64,000 nucleotides of DNA. It comes from JAHCHG01 sp041394845. Its GTDB lineage: Bacteria > Acidobacteriota > Blastocatellia > Pyrinomonadales > Pyrinomonadaceae. The position numbers and the translations under genes were made by a program. The DNA is taken from positions 434,001 to 498,000 of the forward strand of contig JAWKHL010000001.1 of the NCBI GenBank assembly GCA_041394845.1, written 5' to 3'. Position 1 is the first letter of the stretch. Each line of letters opens with the position of its first letter. The notes under the pieces were generated by a model. The model was given only the letters and a program-made list of their open reading frames with translations. It had not been told where the DNA came from and searched no databases. This document shows positions 40,603 to 51,400 of the stretch, piece after piece.

Positions 40603-42639
40603 ATGAGACCGATAAAACATTTTGAAAAAGGCTTGACATTTGTCGCAAGTGGTGTTTTCAAAGCAATTAAATCAGTTAACCAATATAAACCGAACCCGTC
40701 TTTTACGCCGAAATGGTCGGATAAGCCGTTGCTTAAATCGTGGCAGAAATCAAAACCGACGCTCGGGTTTCCGAGAACGACCGACAGTCTTTGTCCCAAT
40801 TGCGTCATCGAAGCGCGGGAAGAGATCTTGAGCGGAAAACGCGACGTTTCGACGCTCGTCAATGAAAAGGTCGGCGAGATCAAGGCCCAGATAATCGAAC
40901 GCGACGGGCAGATCTGGATGATCAAAGATTGCCCCGAACACGGGCATTTTGAAGATCTGATGGCCATCGATTCCAAATTCTTAGAGCATATCGAAGCCAA
41001 TTTTCCGGGACGCGACATTTCGGCACACAACGACGAAAAATTGCACAATCACGGTTCTTCGACCATCAAATACGGCCGCGGCGCCGTTTTGACGGTCGAT
41101 CTGACCAACCGTTGCAATATGATGTGCGACCCGTGTTTTATGGACGCCAATCAGGTCGGCTTCGTTCACGAACTTTCGATGGAGGACGTTAAAGAGATCC
41201 TCGATAACGCCATCTCGATCAAACCGCGTCGGCAGATGTCGGTGCAGTTCTCGGGCGGCGAACCGACGCTCTCGCCGTATTTTATCGAGGGCATCCGCTA
41301 CGCCCGGCAGGTCGGTTACAATTCGGTTCAGGCCGCGACCAACGGCATCGAGTTCGCCAAATCCAAAGAATTCTGCCGCGAGGCCGCCGATGCCGGACTT
41401 CGTTTCGTTTACCTGCAATTCGACGGAATCGGAAACGACGCCAACTCGCACCGTCAGGTCGGCAACCTGTTTGATGTTAAACTCCGCGCGATCAACAATT
41501 TGCACGAAGCCGGCGTTGACATCATTCTGGTTACGACGCTGGTCAACGGCATCAACAACGATCAGGTCGGTTCGATCGTCCGCTTCGCGCTCGACAATCC
41601 GAAGAAGATCTCGTTTGTGTCATTTCAACCCGTTTCCTTTACGGGCCGCGACGAGCACATCACCGAACAGCGACGTTTGCAACAGCGCTACACCTTGTCG
41701 CATCTGGCGGAGGACGTTCAGAAACAGGTCGGCATCACCGAACCGACCCGCGACTGGTTCCCGCTTTCGCTGATGGGCGCTTTTGCGGATTTCGCCGATC
41801 TGGTTCACGGACCGGAAGCCGACTGGGGACAGGTCTCCTGCGGATGCCACCCGAACTGCGGCGTCGGCACGGCCGTTATGATCAACAAAGAAACCAAGGA
41901 AATGGCTCCGGTTCCGGAGTTCCTGAACATTCCCGGTCTGGTCGAAGATATGAAACATATCACCGACACCGCCCGCGGCAAATGGTTCTCGAATCTGATG
42001 ATGGGATTGGCGCTTTTGAAGAACTACAATCCATACGGCGCGCCGCACTCGCTGACGCTGGGCGGCATTCTGAAGAAGTTCGACAAATCTTTCGGTCTGA
42101 CCGGTAAAGATTACGGCAAGGTTGACGGATCGCGCACGATGGATGACATCGAAAAACGCCGTCAGGACCCGTGGAACTTCCTGTTTATCGCCGGAATGTG
42201 GTTCCAGGATCTGTTCAACTACGATTTCCGCCGGACCGAGATGTGCATCATCCCCTACGGCACGCAAGAGGGCGAGATTTCCTTCTGCGCCTACAACACG
42301 GGCATCGGCTGGAGAAACATCATCGAACATATGCACCAGAACGCCACCGTCGCGCAATGGTATAAAGAGAACGGCCGCCACGAGATCTTCGCTCGCGGCA
42401 AAGAGGTCGAACTGGGCAGCAACGAACACGGCCTGAAACTCAACGCGGTCGATCTCGAACGTCCGGACAAACCGGATATGGAAGGCCCGAAGACCGCTTC
42501 TGAAGAAATGCAGATGATGCGCAAACTCTATCAGCAGATGGTTATGGAGAAAAATCAGATCAAGGGCGAAAACCTGGTTCAGATCGGCGGTTTGAAGTCC
42601 AAAAAGAAAAAGGACGACGCCAAAACCGCTTCTGTTTAA
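40603..42639 (+). CDS. radical SAM protein, tetraether synthase (Tes/Mss)-like
   Basis: This 678-residue enzyme has the radical SAM cluster motif CNMMCDPC (C171, C175, C178) in VDLTNRCNMMCDPCFMDAN. SAM-binding GGEP lies in VQFSGGEPTLSP, and VYLQFDGIGND also fits the family. An N-terminal Cys-rich module (SLCPNC at 64-67 and DCPEHGHFEDL) and later cysteines (VSCGCHPNCGVG, SFCAY) suggest extra metal or Fe-S sites. The sequence strongly recalls archaeal tetraether synthase (Tes, MJ0619) and its bacterial relatives, which couple two lipid tails C-C at their ends. Acidobacteriota of this group make membrane-spanning iso-diabolic acid, so a tail-joining role fits (inference). It is monocistronic, with a strong terminator. 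Confidence 0.85.
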   Translation: MRPIKHFEKGLTFVASGVFKAIKSVNQYKPNPSFTPKWSDKPLLKSWQKSKPTLGFPRTTDSLCPNCVIEAREEILSGKRDVSTLVNEKVGEIKAQIIERDGQIWMIKDCPEHGHFEDLMAIDSKFLEHIEANFPGRDISAHNDEKLHNHGSSTIKYGRGAVLTVDLTNRCNMMCDPCFMDANQVGFVHELSMEDVKEILDNAISIKPRRQMSVQFSGGEPTLSPYFIEGIRYARQVGYNSVQAATNGIEFAKSKEFCREAADAGLRFVYLQFDGIGNDANSHRQVGNLFDVKLRAINNLHEAGVDIILVTTLVNGINNDQVGSIVRFALDNPKKISFVSFQPVSFTGRDEHITEQRRLQQRYTLSHLAEDVQKQVGITEPTRDWFPLSLMGAFADFADLVHGPEADWGQVSCGCHPNCGVGTAVMINKETKEMAPVPEFLNIPGLVEDMKHITDTARGKWFSNLMMGLALLKNYNPYGAPHSLTLGGILKKFDKSFGLTGKDYGKVDGSRTMDDIEKRRQDPWNFLFIAGMWFQDLFNYDFRRTEMCIIPYGTQEGEISFCAYNTGIGWRNIIEHMHQNATVAQWYKENGRHEIFARGKEVELGSNEHGLKLNAVDLERPDKPDMEGPKTASEEMQMMRKLYQQMVMEKNQIKGENLVQIGGLKSKKKKDDAKTASV

Positions 42640-42654
42640 TCCTCGAAGATTAAA

Positions 42655-42703
42655 CTAAAAAAGCGCCGCAGATCACCGAGTGATCTGCGGCGCTTTTTTT
42701 TGC
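42655..42703 (+). terminator. intrinsic terminator after the radical SAM gene
   Basis: AGCGCCGCAGATCAC pairs with GTGATCTGCGGCGCT (42662-42676 with 42680-42694) and is followed by eight T. Confidence 0.97.
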
Positions 42704-42780
42704 GTTCAGGCAACCGGATTTTTATTTTGGCGCACCCAAGTTGAAAAATTCGGTTAAGATCAAAAGAGGATTACTCAGAC

Positions 42781-44238
42781 ATGCTTCAGCAGGCTTGGTT
42801 TATCACGTTTTGTTTGCTTTTAATGACCTCGGCCGTTTTGCCTCAAACCCGGAATTGTTTTAAAGGAGAAACTTTGACCGGACGCGGAGCGCCGGGCGAG
42901 GAGATAACCGAGGCGGAGAACAAACTCTGTGCGGAAATAAAAAAAAACCGGGATCTGAAAGCGATTTACGGTTTTGTCCTGACTCCGAAATTCGGCCGCC
43001 TGGTGCGGGTCTATCGGGACAGAGCGGTTTTTACTTTTTATAATAATATCGCCCGTTATCAGGAACTGGAATTGAAAACTGAGGAATTTGAAAATTTTCA
43101 AATTCAACTGGCTAAGATAAATCCTTCGACCCAACCGCCGATTCGGGAGCCCTGTACCGATATGTGTTCGGGGTACGAATTTATCAGCCTGACGCGCAAA
43201 GGGGGACGCCGGGTGCCGATCTTTGCGTCCTATCAGTTTCCGCCCGAACCGATGCGATGTTTGCAGAATTTGTTGAAAAGCTGGGAGAGTTCGGAATCTA
43301 TCAAAACTCATTATTATTTGCAGGCAAAATTTCCGGAGGCCAAAGTCGTTTTGACCAATGAAAATTATTCGGTCCGGGCAGTTTGGAAAAGCGGCGATGA
43401 CCTGCGCGTTCTGGTGGTTGACAAAACCAAGCCATTTAAATCCACTTTTTCCTGGCGCCGATTCTCCGGCGGGGAACCTGTGGATCAGGCGGAACAGCCC
43501 CGGGAACTCGAGCTTTTGGGAAAAAACGGGAGTACCGGCTGTGGATCTTCGATGGTCGCGAACCGCCATCCTTCTCAAAGAATGTTGGGCGAATACGAAT
43601 TATGCGTAGGCACCGGCACCAAAGCGGGGCTGTGGAAGGTGGGGAGCGGAGAGGAGAAAAAGATTTCCGATGGCGAATACGACTCTCCGCTGGTTACGCC
43701 CGACGGGAAATGGATCATCGCCGCCAAAGGCGATAAAGACAAACCGATCTGGAAATCAATAGTTCGGATCGATGCCGAAACCAACCGGGAATACAGGGTG
43801 GATCTTCCGGTCGCCGATTGTTTTTACCCGTCGGCTTCGGTCCCGGTTCGAAATAAAATTCTGCTCGTTCGCTGCAAACAGGAGCACACGCCGAAAGAAA
43901 ATAATCCGAGTCCCGATCCGCCCGAATTCTATCTGTTCGATCCGCAAACCGGCGAGGTGCAGCAGACAAAAGACGAGATTCGGCCCCTGATGCATCAGAG
44001 TTTTCGTTTTCTTCAACCGACTCAGAAAACCGGTGAGTTTTGGGCGGCGATCCCCGATCCGAAAACGGAGACGACCCGGATCGGCCGTTACGATGTGCGA
44101 AATCTTGAATTCACTCCGGTTCTGGCTCTTCCCTCGATAATCTTTTACAGCTACGATCTGTGGATGGATGAGGAGGGAGAAACGGCCTATATCGTTTACG
44201 ATTTTCAGTTGCTCAGCGTGCCTCTGTCAGAAGATTAA
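42781..44238 (+). CDS. secreted protein, short paralogue of the two HEAT-repeat giants
   Basis: This 485-residue protein has a signal peptide (FITFCLLLMTSAVLPQ) and corresponds to the C-terminal half of the proteins at 44796-48386 and 48460-52017. Shared landmarks are VYRDRAVFTFYNNIARYQEL, the Cys pair region CTDMCSGYEFI, VRAVWKSGDDLRVLVVDKTK, DSPLVTPDGKWIIAAK, RPLMHQSFRFLQPT and WAAIPDPKTETTRIGRY, ending LLSVPL. The last 200 residues look like a beta-propeller of WD/PD40 style. It lacks the HEAT region. It has no known function; it acts in the periplasm or outside. I infer an adhesive, binding or inhibitor role at most. Confidence 0.8.
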   Translation: MLQQAWFITFCLLLMTSAVLPQTRNCFKGETLTGRGAPGEEITEAENKLCAEIKKNRDLKAIYGFVLTPKFGRLVRVYRDRAVFTFYNNIARYQELELKTEEFENFQIQLAKINPSTQPPIREPCTDMCSGYEFISLTRKGGRRVPIFASYQFPPEPMRCLQNLLKSWESSESIKTHYYLQAKFPEAKVVLTNENYSVRAVWKSGDDLRVLVVDKTKPFKSTFSWRRFSGGEPVDQAEQPRELELLGKNGSTGCGSSMVANRHPSQRMLGEYELCVGTGTKAGLWKVGSGEEKKISDGEYDSPLVTPDGKWIIAAKGDKDKPIWKSIVRIDAETNREYRVDLPVADCFYPSASVPVRNKILLVRCKQEHTPKENNPSPDPPEFYLFDPQTGEVQQTKDEIRPLMHQSFRFLQPTQKTGEFWAAIPDPKTETTRIGRYDVRNLEFTPVLALPSIIFYSYDLWMDEEGETAYIVYDFQLLSVPLSED

Positions 44239-44795
44239 AAACGATCGAAATTTTTTGAAGGGCGGGAACAAATCCGAACTTTCCGGGTCTAATGCGCAGA
44301 GTCAAAGCAAAAAAATGACCGCTCGCTTTGCACCTTGATCGCAAAAGGAAAGAGATAAAGTTTACGGCTTTCTGAAAATATTCAAAAAAGTCTTATCGGT
44401 ATGATAAATTTGTGGCCAAAATTTGCCGAAAGCTTTTGGGTCAGGTATATGTTCCACGATAAACACGCTCTGTTGAGCTTTAATTATTGGCCTTCTCTTT
44501 TTTCTAAATTCGTTCTCCCGTTTTCGGGGTGTTCGAGATCAAAGGACTAAGCGGGTCGAGAAGAAGATATTTAAATCGCCTCAAAGCAACCGTTCGTTTC
44601 CGGTCGGGCAACTAACGGGTTACAGATTTTTGTAGAAAATTTGCAAATCCGGAATCCGGGAATGCCGGATGAAAGTCCAATCGTTTTTATTGTCCCGGGG
44701 GTATCGGGCGGGGAAACGAGGATCGAAAAAAAATCTCAAGCGGGTCAAAATTTCATTTCCAACAATTAAAACTTTAAACGGAGCTCTCAAAAAAA
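44239..44795. other. intergenic region without a recognised feature
   Basis: This 557-base gap between two paralogous genes shows only short ORFs with no protein-like composition. It presumably holds the promoter of the 1196-residue protein. I see no clear hairpin or word repeat. Confidence 0.5.
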
Positions 44796-47700
44796 ATGCG
44801 CCATTTCATCTTCTCAGCCGTTTTGATCCTTATCTTTTTGCCTCTTTTGGCCGCGGCTCAGACTCCGGGCAATGCCAAACTGCTCGAAGAACTGCTCGAT
44901 TTTCCGGCCCCGCCCCGCGTTGTCAAAGACGCCAAAGAAACGGGAGAAAAAAAACGTCCGGCCGAGTTTTTCGATTCGCGAAACGTGCCCGCCGATAATG
45001 CCCCGATCGGGGATCTTCTGGATTACTGGAAGTATCAGAGTTCGAATTACAACGATTTCCGTTACAACGTCAAACCCTCGAAAGAAAGTCTGAAAGCGAT
45101 CCTCGAAGCGCTCGAAGAAAATCCGGCCCAATTGTCTGATTTTCTGTCGATCCTGCCGACCGACCCGGAGGTGGCCGAGGTCGTCAAGAGGATTTACGAA
45201 AGAGAACTCCAGTCGGATGATCTGAATTCATCCCTGCTTCAGAACGTCCGCAACTGGCTCAAATATCACAGCGATACGTTCATAACGGAACTTCAGCAGG
45301 GGGCGCGGACGGTGAACGCTTCCGGAAACGGAGAAGACGGGGCGGGGATCGAGAATCAGAACGAACTGATCTCTCTGGCCGAAGTCGATTGGGATCTGGC
45401 CATGCCGATCGTCGAACAACTGGAAACAAAAGATTCGGCCTCGCCGCTTTTCACTCTGGCCCAATACGTTCGTTATCATCACGCCCTCGCAGCGGAAAAC
45501 AAATCGGAGACGAAAAAATTCCGATCGATCCTCCAGAAAATAGTCGAGAACAAAAAAGCCCCGTACAAATCGCGGGATCTGGCCATGGACGCGCTCGTTT
45601 TGGGCGGAGATTACGAGGGACGGACCGAATGGTATCTCTCTCTTTTGGCCGACGAGACATTGCTCGAACTTCAGGAGAACGGTTTTACCGGATTGACGAC
45701 ATTGCCCCGCCATTCGCCGAGGTCGCGCGAAGACTGGATCCCGCAGATGGTCAAACTGCTCGGGAGCGATAACCCGAGTGTTCGTTCGGCCGCCGTCCGC
45801 AATCTGATCAAGATCGCCGACATCAATAACCCGGACGTCATCAAAGGGCTTCTTCCCTGGCTGGCCGATCCCGAATGGGCGAAGGAATCGGACGACGACG
45901 AGAGACTGAGCCTGATCCGGATGCTCGGAGAAATGGATGTGCCCGAGAGCGTGCCGGGGCTTATCTCGGTGGTTCTGAAAGAAGAGGAAGATCTTCGCGC
46001 TTCGGCCGCCAAGGCGCTCGGGCGGTACCGCGCTCCGGAAGCGGCCTCCGCCCTCAGACACGCTCTGCAGAACGAGACCGACAGCGATTACCGCAAGGAG
46101 ATCATCTCGGGGCTGATCGCCTGCGGCGGTCTGACCGCCTTTGAACAGATGACCGGGCTTGAGGCCTACGCCGCACAGATTTCCACCGAAGAGGGAGAGG
46201 AGGCTTATGAAAATTACACCTACGGGTATGATGAGGACGACACGCCGCCTATGCCGGTCGAGGTGTCGATCGGGGAGTTTTTGAGCGAGATCGAAGATCC
46301 TTCCGGCGAACTGGCCTATCAGGTGATCAAACGGGTCGGGGTTCTGCGGCGGGAAAATCCCCCGGTGGCCGCCATTCTGCTGGGTTTTATGCAGAAATGG
46401 GATCACCGTTTGATCGATCTGGAGATGTTCAACTGGCTGGAGAACGGAAAAGCGGACGCCGATACCGTTCTGCGGATTCTGGCCAAACGGGAGAACATCC
46501 GCCGCAACATTCCCAACGAGTTGGCCGGTTCGGGAGGAAAAAACGCCCTGACGCGGGGGATCGCGGCGACGGTTGCGGGCGATCCGGTTCGGATGTCGGG
46601 AATATTATCGGAAGGCGAAACCGAAGAGCGGATCGCTCTTTTGACCGCCGCCCGTCTGACCCGAACGATTTTGCCGGTTCCCGAGGTCGGCGCGCTTTTG
46701 AGCAGTCCCGATCCGCTTCTTTCACGGGCCGCCCGCCGTTACCTTGAGACCGAGGACAGCGCCGCCGCCCGGAGTCTGATCTTGGCCAAATATCCGGATG
46801 AAATCCCGATCCTCGGTTCGCGCCGGGCGTTCATTCCGGATCTCAAACGGGATTACTCCGAAAACGATGCGCTCGACGAACTTTTCGAGAGCGTCACCGG
46901 CAATTATTTCTATTCGGGAAACTACACTCGCCTGATCGAAATGGAGGATCGGTTCCGCGATGAGATCCGGAAGGACTCCGAACTTCAGGCGGTTTTCGCG
47001 TTTGTGGGCGAGAAAGAAGGCGGGGAACAGGTGATCCGCGTCTTTCCCGACCGGATCACTTATTCGATCTACCCGGATCAGGCGCATTTCAGGGAAAAAA
47101 ACATCTCGAGCGAAGATTACGAGACCTTTTTCAATCATCTGGTCGGGGCCGGAATAGACAATCTCGGGCCGATGGCGGTCGGAACCTGCGAGTACGGTTG
47201 TTCGGGCGAGGAATTTATAATGATCGGTCGCGGAGGCGGTCGGCGGATCTATTTTCGGGGCCTTTCAACGCCGAAAGAACTGACCGGACTGAAGCGGATC
47301 TTCGAAGATCTGGGCCGCGAAAACATGAGTCTTCGTTATCGTCTGGAAGACCGGATAAAAGGGCTTGAAATTCTTCTGGCCGAACCCGGACTGGTGGCTC
47401 ACGCCGTCTGGAAGGACGGGGACGACCTGCGAGTTCTGGTCGAAGATCTGACAAAAAAGGGCGATGTTTTCACCAGACTTTTCAAGCAGGAGGCCAGAGA
47501 ATCGCTCGACGGTCCCATCGATTATCAACGGCGCAACGAACTCCAACAAAAAAGGCGGGAGCGTCTGGTCTCGGACTTTTTTGCCTGGCGAGGTTTCTAC
47601 GACGGCAAACTGACCGGAGAGACCGTCGCCCAGCCCGAAGGGATCGCCTATCTGAGCGATTTTCCTTACGAGGAGTTCTTGAGTTTTTCGAATCCGCGGA

Positions 47701-48386
47701 CCTTTCAAAAACAGTTCGGCGGTTTTGAATTTCGCGCCGGAGCCAGAAATAACAATAATCTGATAAAAACGGACCGGAACGGGGCGACCTCCGTCATCAA
47801 AGAGGGAATTTACAGTTCGCCGCTGGTAACGCCCGACGGCCGATGGGTGCTGGCGAGCAAAAGAATTACCTGGGGGAAAAACCCTTTTATCGTCCGGGTC
47901 AACCCCCGGACCGGTCGCGAGTTGCCGGTCGAACTGGAACCGGCCGACTATTTGTCTCCGATCTGTTTTATCCCTTCGCACAACCGGGTTTTGGTGGTCG
48001 CTTATAAAAAAGCCGAAGCGGGAAGTTCGAACTTTTGGGATGAAAAGGCGATGCGATATTATCTGCTCGATGCTTCGACCGGGGCGATTCAAAAGGTCAA
48101 AGGCGAATTCCGTCCCCTGATGCAACAATCCTATCGCGGCCTGCAACCGACGGGGCGGCCCGAGGAATTCTGGGCGGCCATCTACGATCGGGAAAAGGAT
48201 TCGACCTCGGTCGGACGTTACAACGCCGGATCGTTCACCTTTGAAACGGTCCTTACAATTCCCGGGATCGAACTCGACAGCATGAACATCTGGGTCGATG
48301 AAACGGAAGGCAAGATCTATTTCGTGTACCGCAGCGAAACGGCCGGAACCGGACATCTGTTGAGGTTGCCGCTTCCGGGGAAATGA
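44796..48386 (+). CDS. secreted HEAT-repeat plus propeller-like protein (paralogue A)
   Basis: This 1196-residue protein starts with a signal peptide (FIFSAVLILIFLPLLAAAQ) and the motif LLEELLDFPAPP. The conserved APIGDLLDYWKYQ follows. Residues about 200-470 contain HEAT-like helical pairs (SVRSAAVRNLIKIADINNPD, ESVPGLISVV, RASAAKALGRYRAPEAASAL). A second helical block follows, and from about 700 the shared C-terminal module begins: FPDRITYSIYPDQAHF, TCEYGCSGEEFI, VAHAVWKDGDDLRVLVEDL. It ends in a propeller-like region (SSPLVTPDGRWVLASKR, RPLMQQSYRGLQPTGRPEEF). No catalytic motif is seen. The family is not recognised. It is the middle of three tandem paralogues. Confidence 0.85.
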   Translation: MRHFIFSAVLILIFLPLLAAAQTPGNAKLLEELLDFPAPPRVVKDAKETGEKKRPAEFFDSRNVPADNAPIGDLLDYWKYQSSNYNDFRYNVKPSKESLKAILEALEENPAQLSDFLSILPTDPEVAEVVKRIYERELQSDDLNSSLLQNVRNWLKYHSDTFITELQQGARTVNASGNGEDGAGIENQNELISLAEVDWDLAMPIVEQLETKDSASPLFTLAQYVRYHHALAAENKSETKKFRSILQKIVENKKAPYKSRDLAMDALVLGGDYEGRTEWYLSLLADETLLELQENGFTGLTTLPRHSPRSREDWIPQMVKLLGSDNPSVRSAAVRNLIKIADINNPDVIKGLLPWLADPEWAKESDDDERLSLIRMLGEMDVPESVPGLISVVLKEEEDLRASAAKALGRYRAPEAASALRHALQNETDSDYRKEIISGLIACGGLTAFEQMTGLEAYAAQISTEEGEEAYENYTYGYDEDDTPPMPVEVSIGEFLSEIEDPSGELAYQVIKRVGVLRRENPPVAAILLGFMQKWDHRLIDLEMFNWLENGKADADTVLRILAKRENIRRNIPNELAGSGGKNALTRGIAATVAGDPVRMSGILSEGETEERIALLTAARLTRTILPVPEVGALLSSPDPLLSRAARRYLETEDSAAARSLILAKYPDEIPILGSRRAFIPDLKRDYSENDALDELFESVTGNYFYSGNYTRLIEMEDRFRDEIRKDSELQAVFAFVGEKEGGEQVIRVFPDRITYSIYPDQAHFREKNISSEDYETFFNHLVGAGIDNLGPMAVGTCEYGCSGEEFIMIGRGGGRRIYFRGLSTPKELTGLKRIFEDLGRENMSLRYRLEDRIKGLEILLAEPGLVAHAVWKDGDDLRVLVEDLTKKGDVFTRLFKQEARESLDGPIDYQRRNELQQKRRERLVSDFFAWRGFYDGKLTGETVAQPEGIAYLSDFPYEEFLSFSNPRTFQKQFGGFEFRAGARNNNNLIKTDRNGATSVIKEGIYSSPLVTPDGRWVLASKRITWGKNPFIVRVNPRTGRELPVELEPADYLSPICFIPSHNRVLVVAYKKAEAGSSNFWDEKAMRYYLLDASTGAIQKVKGEFRPLMQQSYRGLQPTGRPEEFWAAIYDREKDSTSVGRYNAGSFTFETVLTIPGIELDSMNIWVDETEGKIYFVYRSETAGTGHLLRLPLPGK

Positions 48387-48459
48387 TTCGATTTTGGATT
48401 TTGGATTTTGGATTTCGGATTGTTTTTCTTCTGAGGGGATTTGGGGTTGAGGGATTTTT

Positions 48460-51400
48460 ATGTTTGGGAGAACTTGGCAAGTTTGGGGGGTGATTCTTTT
48501 TACGGTTTTTTGCCCGGTCGTTTTGCGGGCGCAGGGCGGGAATGAAAATTTGCTCCGCCAACTGCTCGATTTACCCGCACCGCCTCCGGTGGCGGAAAAA
48601 GAAGAGGAAAAATCCGAAAAACTTCCGCGTTACGCCATGTCTTTTGACGAAAAGGAGTTTCCGGCCGACGACGCTCCGATCGAAGACCTGCTGGCTTACT
48701 GGAGCGTTCAGGCTGAAACGACATTTCTGGGTCGGGGGACAAACGTTCCGAAACTGTCGGTCAAATCGGCCGAAAGATTGCTCGGCGAACTCGAAAACAC
48801 TCCGGAGAAACTTGACGGGTTCCTGAAACATTTGCCGACGACGCCGGAAATCGCCGGTCAGGTCAAAGAGATCTTCGACCTTTCGCAAAACGCCGGGGGA
48901 ATTGATGACGATTGGCGAAAGACCGTTAAAAGCTGGCTGAAACACAACAGCCGGTTTTATCTCGACCAACTGGCGGCCGAGGCCTCTTTGGCCCGCGATC
49001 AGGAGAAATACGGATCGGTCGATAAGGACGAGGAACTGAAAGCCTTGGCCCGGGTCGACCGGGAGGCGGCCCGGAATGTTCTGAAAAAGCTGGAAAATGA
49101 TCCGGCCAATCCCCGGACTTCCGCTCTGGCGAAAACCCTGCTTTATAAAACGGCTCTTTTCGCCGGGGACGACATCGAAGCGGAAAAATACCGCGATGAA
49201 CTGAAAAAAATCATCTCGGACCGGAATGCGCCGGCCTTCGCCCGCGACTCGGCTTCGGACGCTCTGTTTGAAACCGATTGGCCGGGCCGGGACGATTTTT
49301 ATCTTTCCCTGATGGAAGATGAGAGTCTGTTGTTTCCGAGAGAGAAGATCACTTTGTATCGTCCGCTGACGACCCTGCCGGAAAAATATCCGGACAAATG
49401 GATCCCGATCCTGTCGAAACTGGTCGAAAGCCCCAACCGGGCGGTTCATAATGCCGCCGTTCAGAGTCTGATGAGGTTTGAAAACCGGAAAGATGCCCTC
49501 AAACCCTTGTTGCCGTGGCTGGCCGATCCGGGATGGGCCGACATTAACTGGAGTCCGGGAGGACGCATCACCTTGATGCAGGTAGTTTCGAATGTCGATC
49601 TGCCGGAAAGCGTGCCGGGGCTCATTTGGATCGTCGAAAATGAAGATCTGAACGCTCATTGGGCGGCCGGTTCGTTGGCCAAATTCAGGGACCCGCGGGC
49701 GGCGGCGGCTCTTAAAAACGCCCTCAAACGGCTCGGAGAAGAAACCTATCGAAGCGACATAGTTGAGGCTTTGATAGCCTGCGGCGGTCTGAGCGCCGAC
49801 GAACAGTTGGCCGCGCTGGAATTTTACGCCGAATATATTTCAAAACCGGACAACTTTAAGAAGATCGAAAACCGCAATCCTTATGAGGATGAAGACCCGC
49901 TGCCGATCAAGGTCAGCATCGGCCGGTTTTTGTCGGTTCAGACAGAACCCGCCGAAGACCTGATCCGGCGCGCCTTCGAGCGGCAAAAGGTTTTGCGCCG
50001 GGAAAAGCCGGAGGTGGCCCGGATCCTGTCGGATTTTATGACCAGATGGGAGGGGCGTCTGGTCGATCTGGAAATGCTCCGCAAGATCTCCGGCGGCGAA
50101 GCCGATGCCGAGACGATCCTCGGCGCTCTGGCCCGGCGTGCGGATTTAAGAAAAAACGTTCCCGCCGATCTTTTCGCCATGCGCGGCCGGATCGGTCTTC
50201 CGGCCGGAATTGCGGCCTGCGTGCTGGAAGATGAAAACGAACTTCTTTCCGCTTTTCGCCGGTCCGATGATGAAACCAGAATCTCGGTTCTGGCCTGTGC
50301 CCGGTTGATCCGTTCGCAGCTTCCGGTGCGGGAGGTCGGCGGTTTGCTGGGAAGCCGGAACAAACTGCTGGCGCTGGCCGCCGAACGCTATCTGGAATCG
50401 GAAGATGGCCCGGAAGCGCGGGGGTTGGTATTGGCCCGGCATCCGGGCGAGGCTTTGATTCTCGGAGCGCGGACATCTTTCAATCCGGCCAAAACCAAGG
50501 AGTTTTCCACTTCGCTCGGGCGGCTTTTCGCCAGCACCACCGACTGGTATATGAACGCATTGTATCCCGACTTTTCGGCATTCTCCGGGCTCGATAAGTT
50601 TGAAGACGGCCTGCGCCGGGAGGTTCTGGAAAACGACGATCTGCTGGAAGTTTACTCGATTGTGCCGACTTACGTGGTCAGAGTTTTTCGGGACCGAACC
50701 GTTTTCACCTGGTATGAGGACGAGGCGAGGTTTCGTCAGAGGGTTTTGAAGCCGGAAGAACTGGCCGATCTGAAAAACTGGATTAGAGAAAGCGAGATTG
50801 AAGAAACGCCGCCTCTGTTCGGCGGTTGTCACTACACCTGCGGAATGCTTGAATACGTCCGGATAAACCGCAACGGCGGACGCCGGTTTTTCGCCTATAC
50901 CGATGTTTCAAGCTTTGTCGGCTTACCGTTCGCCTTTCAGAAAATGCGGGAGTCGAGCGATTCAAGGCTCCGTTACTATTTGCAGGATAAAATCGAGGGA
51001 TTGGAGGTTTTATGGGCGGACGAAAATCTGAAGCCGAAGGCGGTTTGGAAAGAGGGTGATGATCTGCGCGTATTGATCGCCGACCGGGAAAAGGAATCGC
51101 AGATCGATGAGGAAATAAGCCGGCGGAACAAGATCGACGAAGAGAACGGGTTTTTGGATTACGACCAGAAAAGAAAAAGGGCGCGGGAGCGCCGGGCCGA
51201 AAGGGAATACGAGCATTTCGGGTGGCGCTCCTTTAAGGATGGTCGTCTCGGCGACCGGGTCGAGGAACCCGTCGAAATTCCGTATCTGCGGGATAAAACG
51301 GCCTTCGCTTCGGTCGAAGATTTGAATTCCAACGACAGCATCTGGCAGGCCGGATACGAAAATTTCGAGATCCGCACCGGATTCAATTACGACACCTACG

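Noticed and set aside
45228..46406. 392-codon minus-strand frame inside HEAT paralogue A
   Set aside because: High Arg/Gly/Pro content typical of antisense frames in this codon bias; the plus-strand frame has HEAT patterns.
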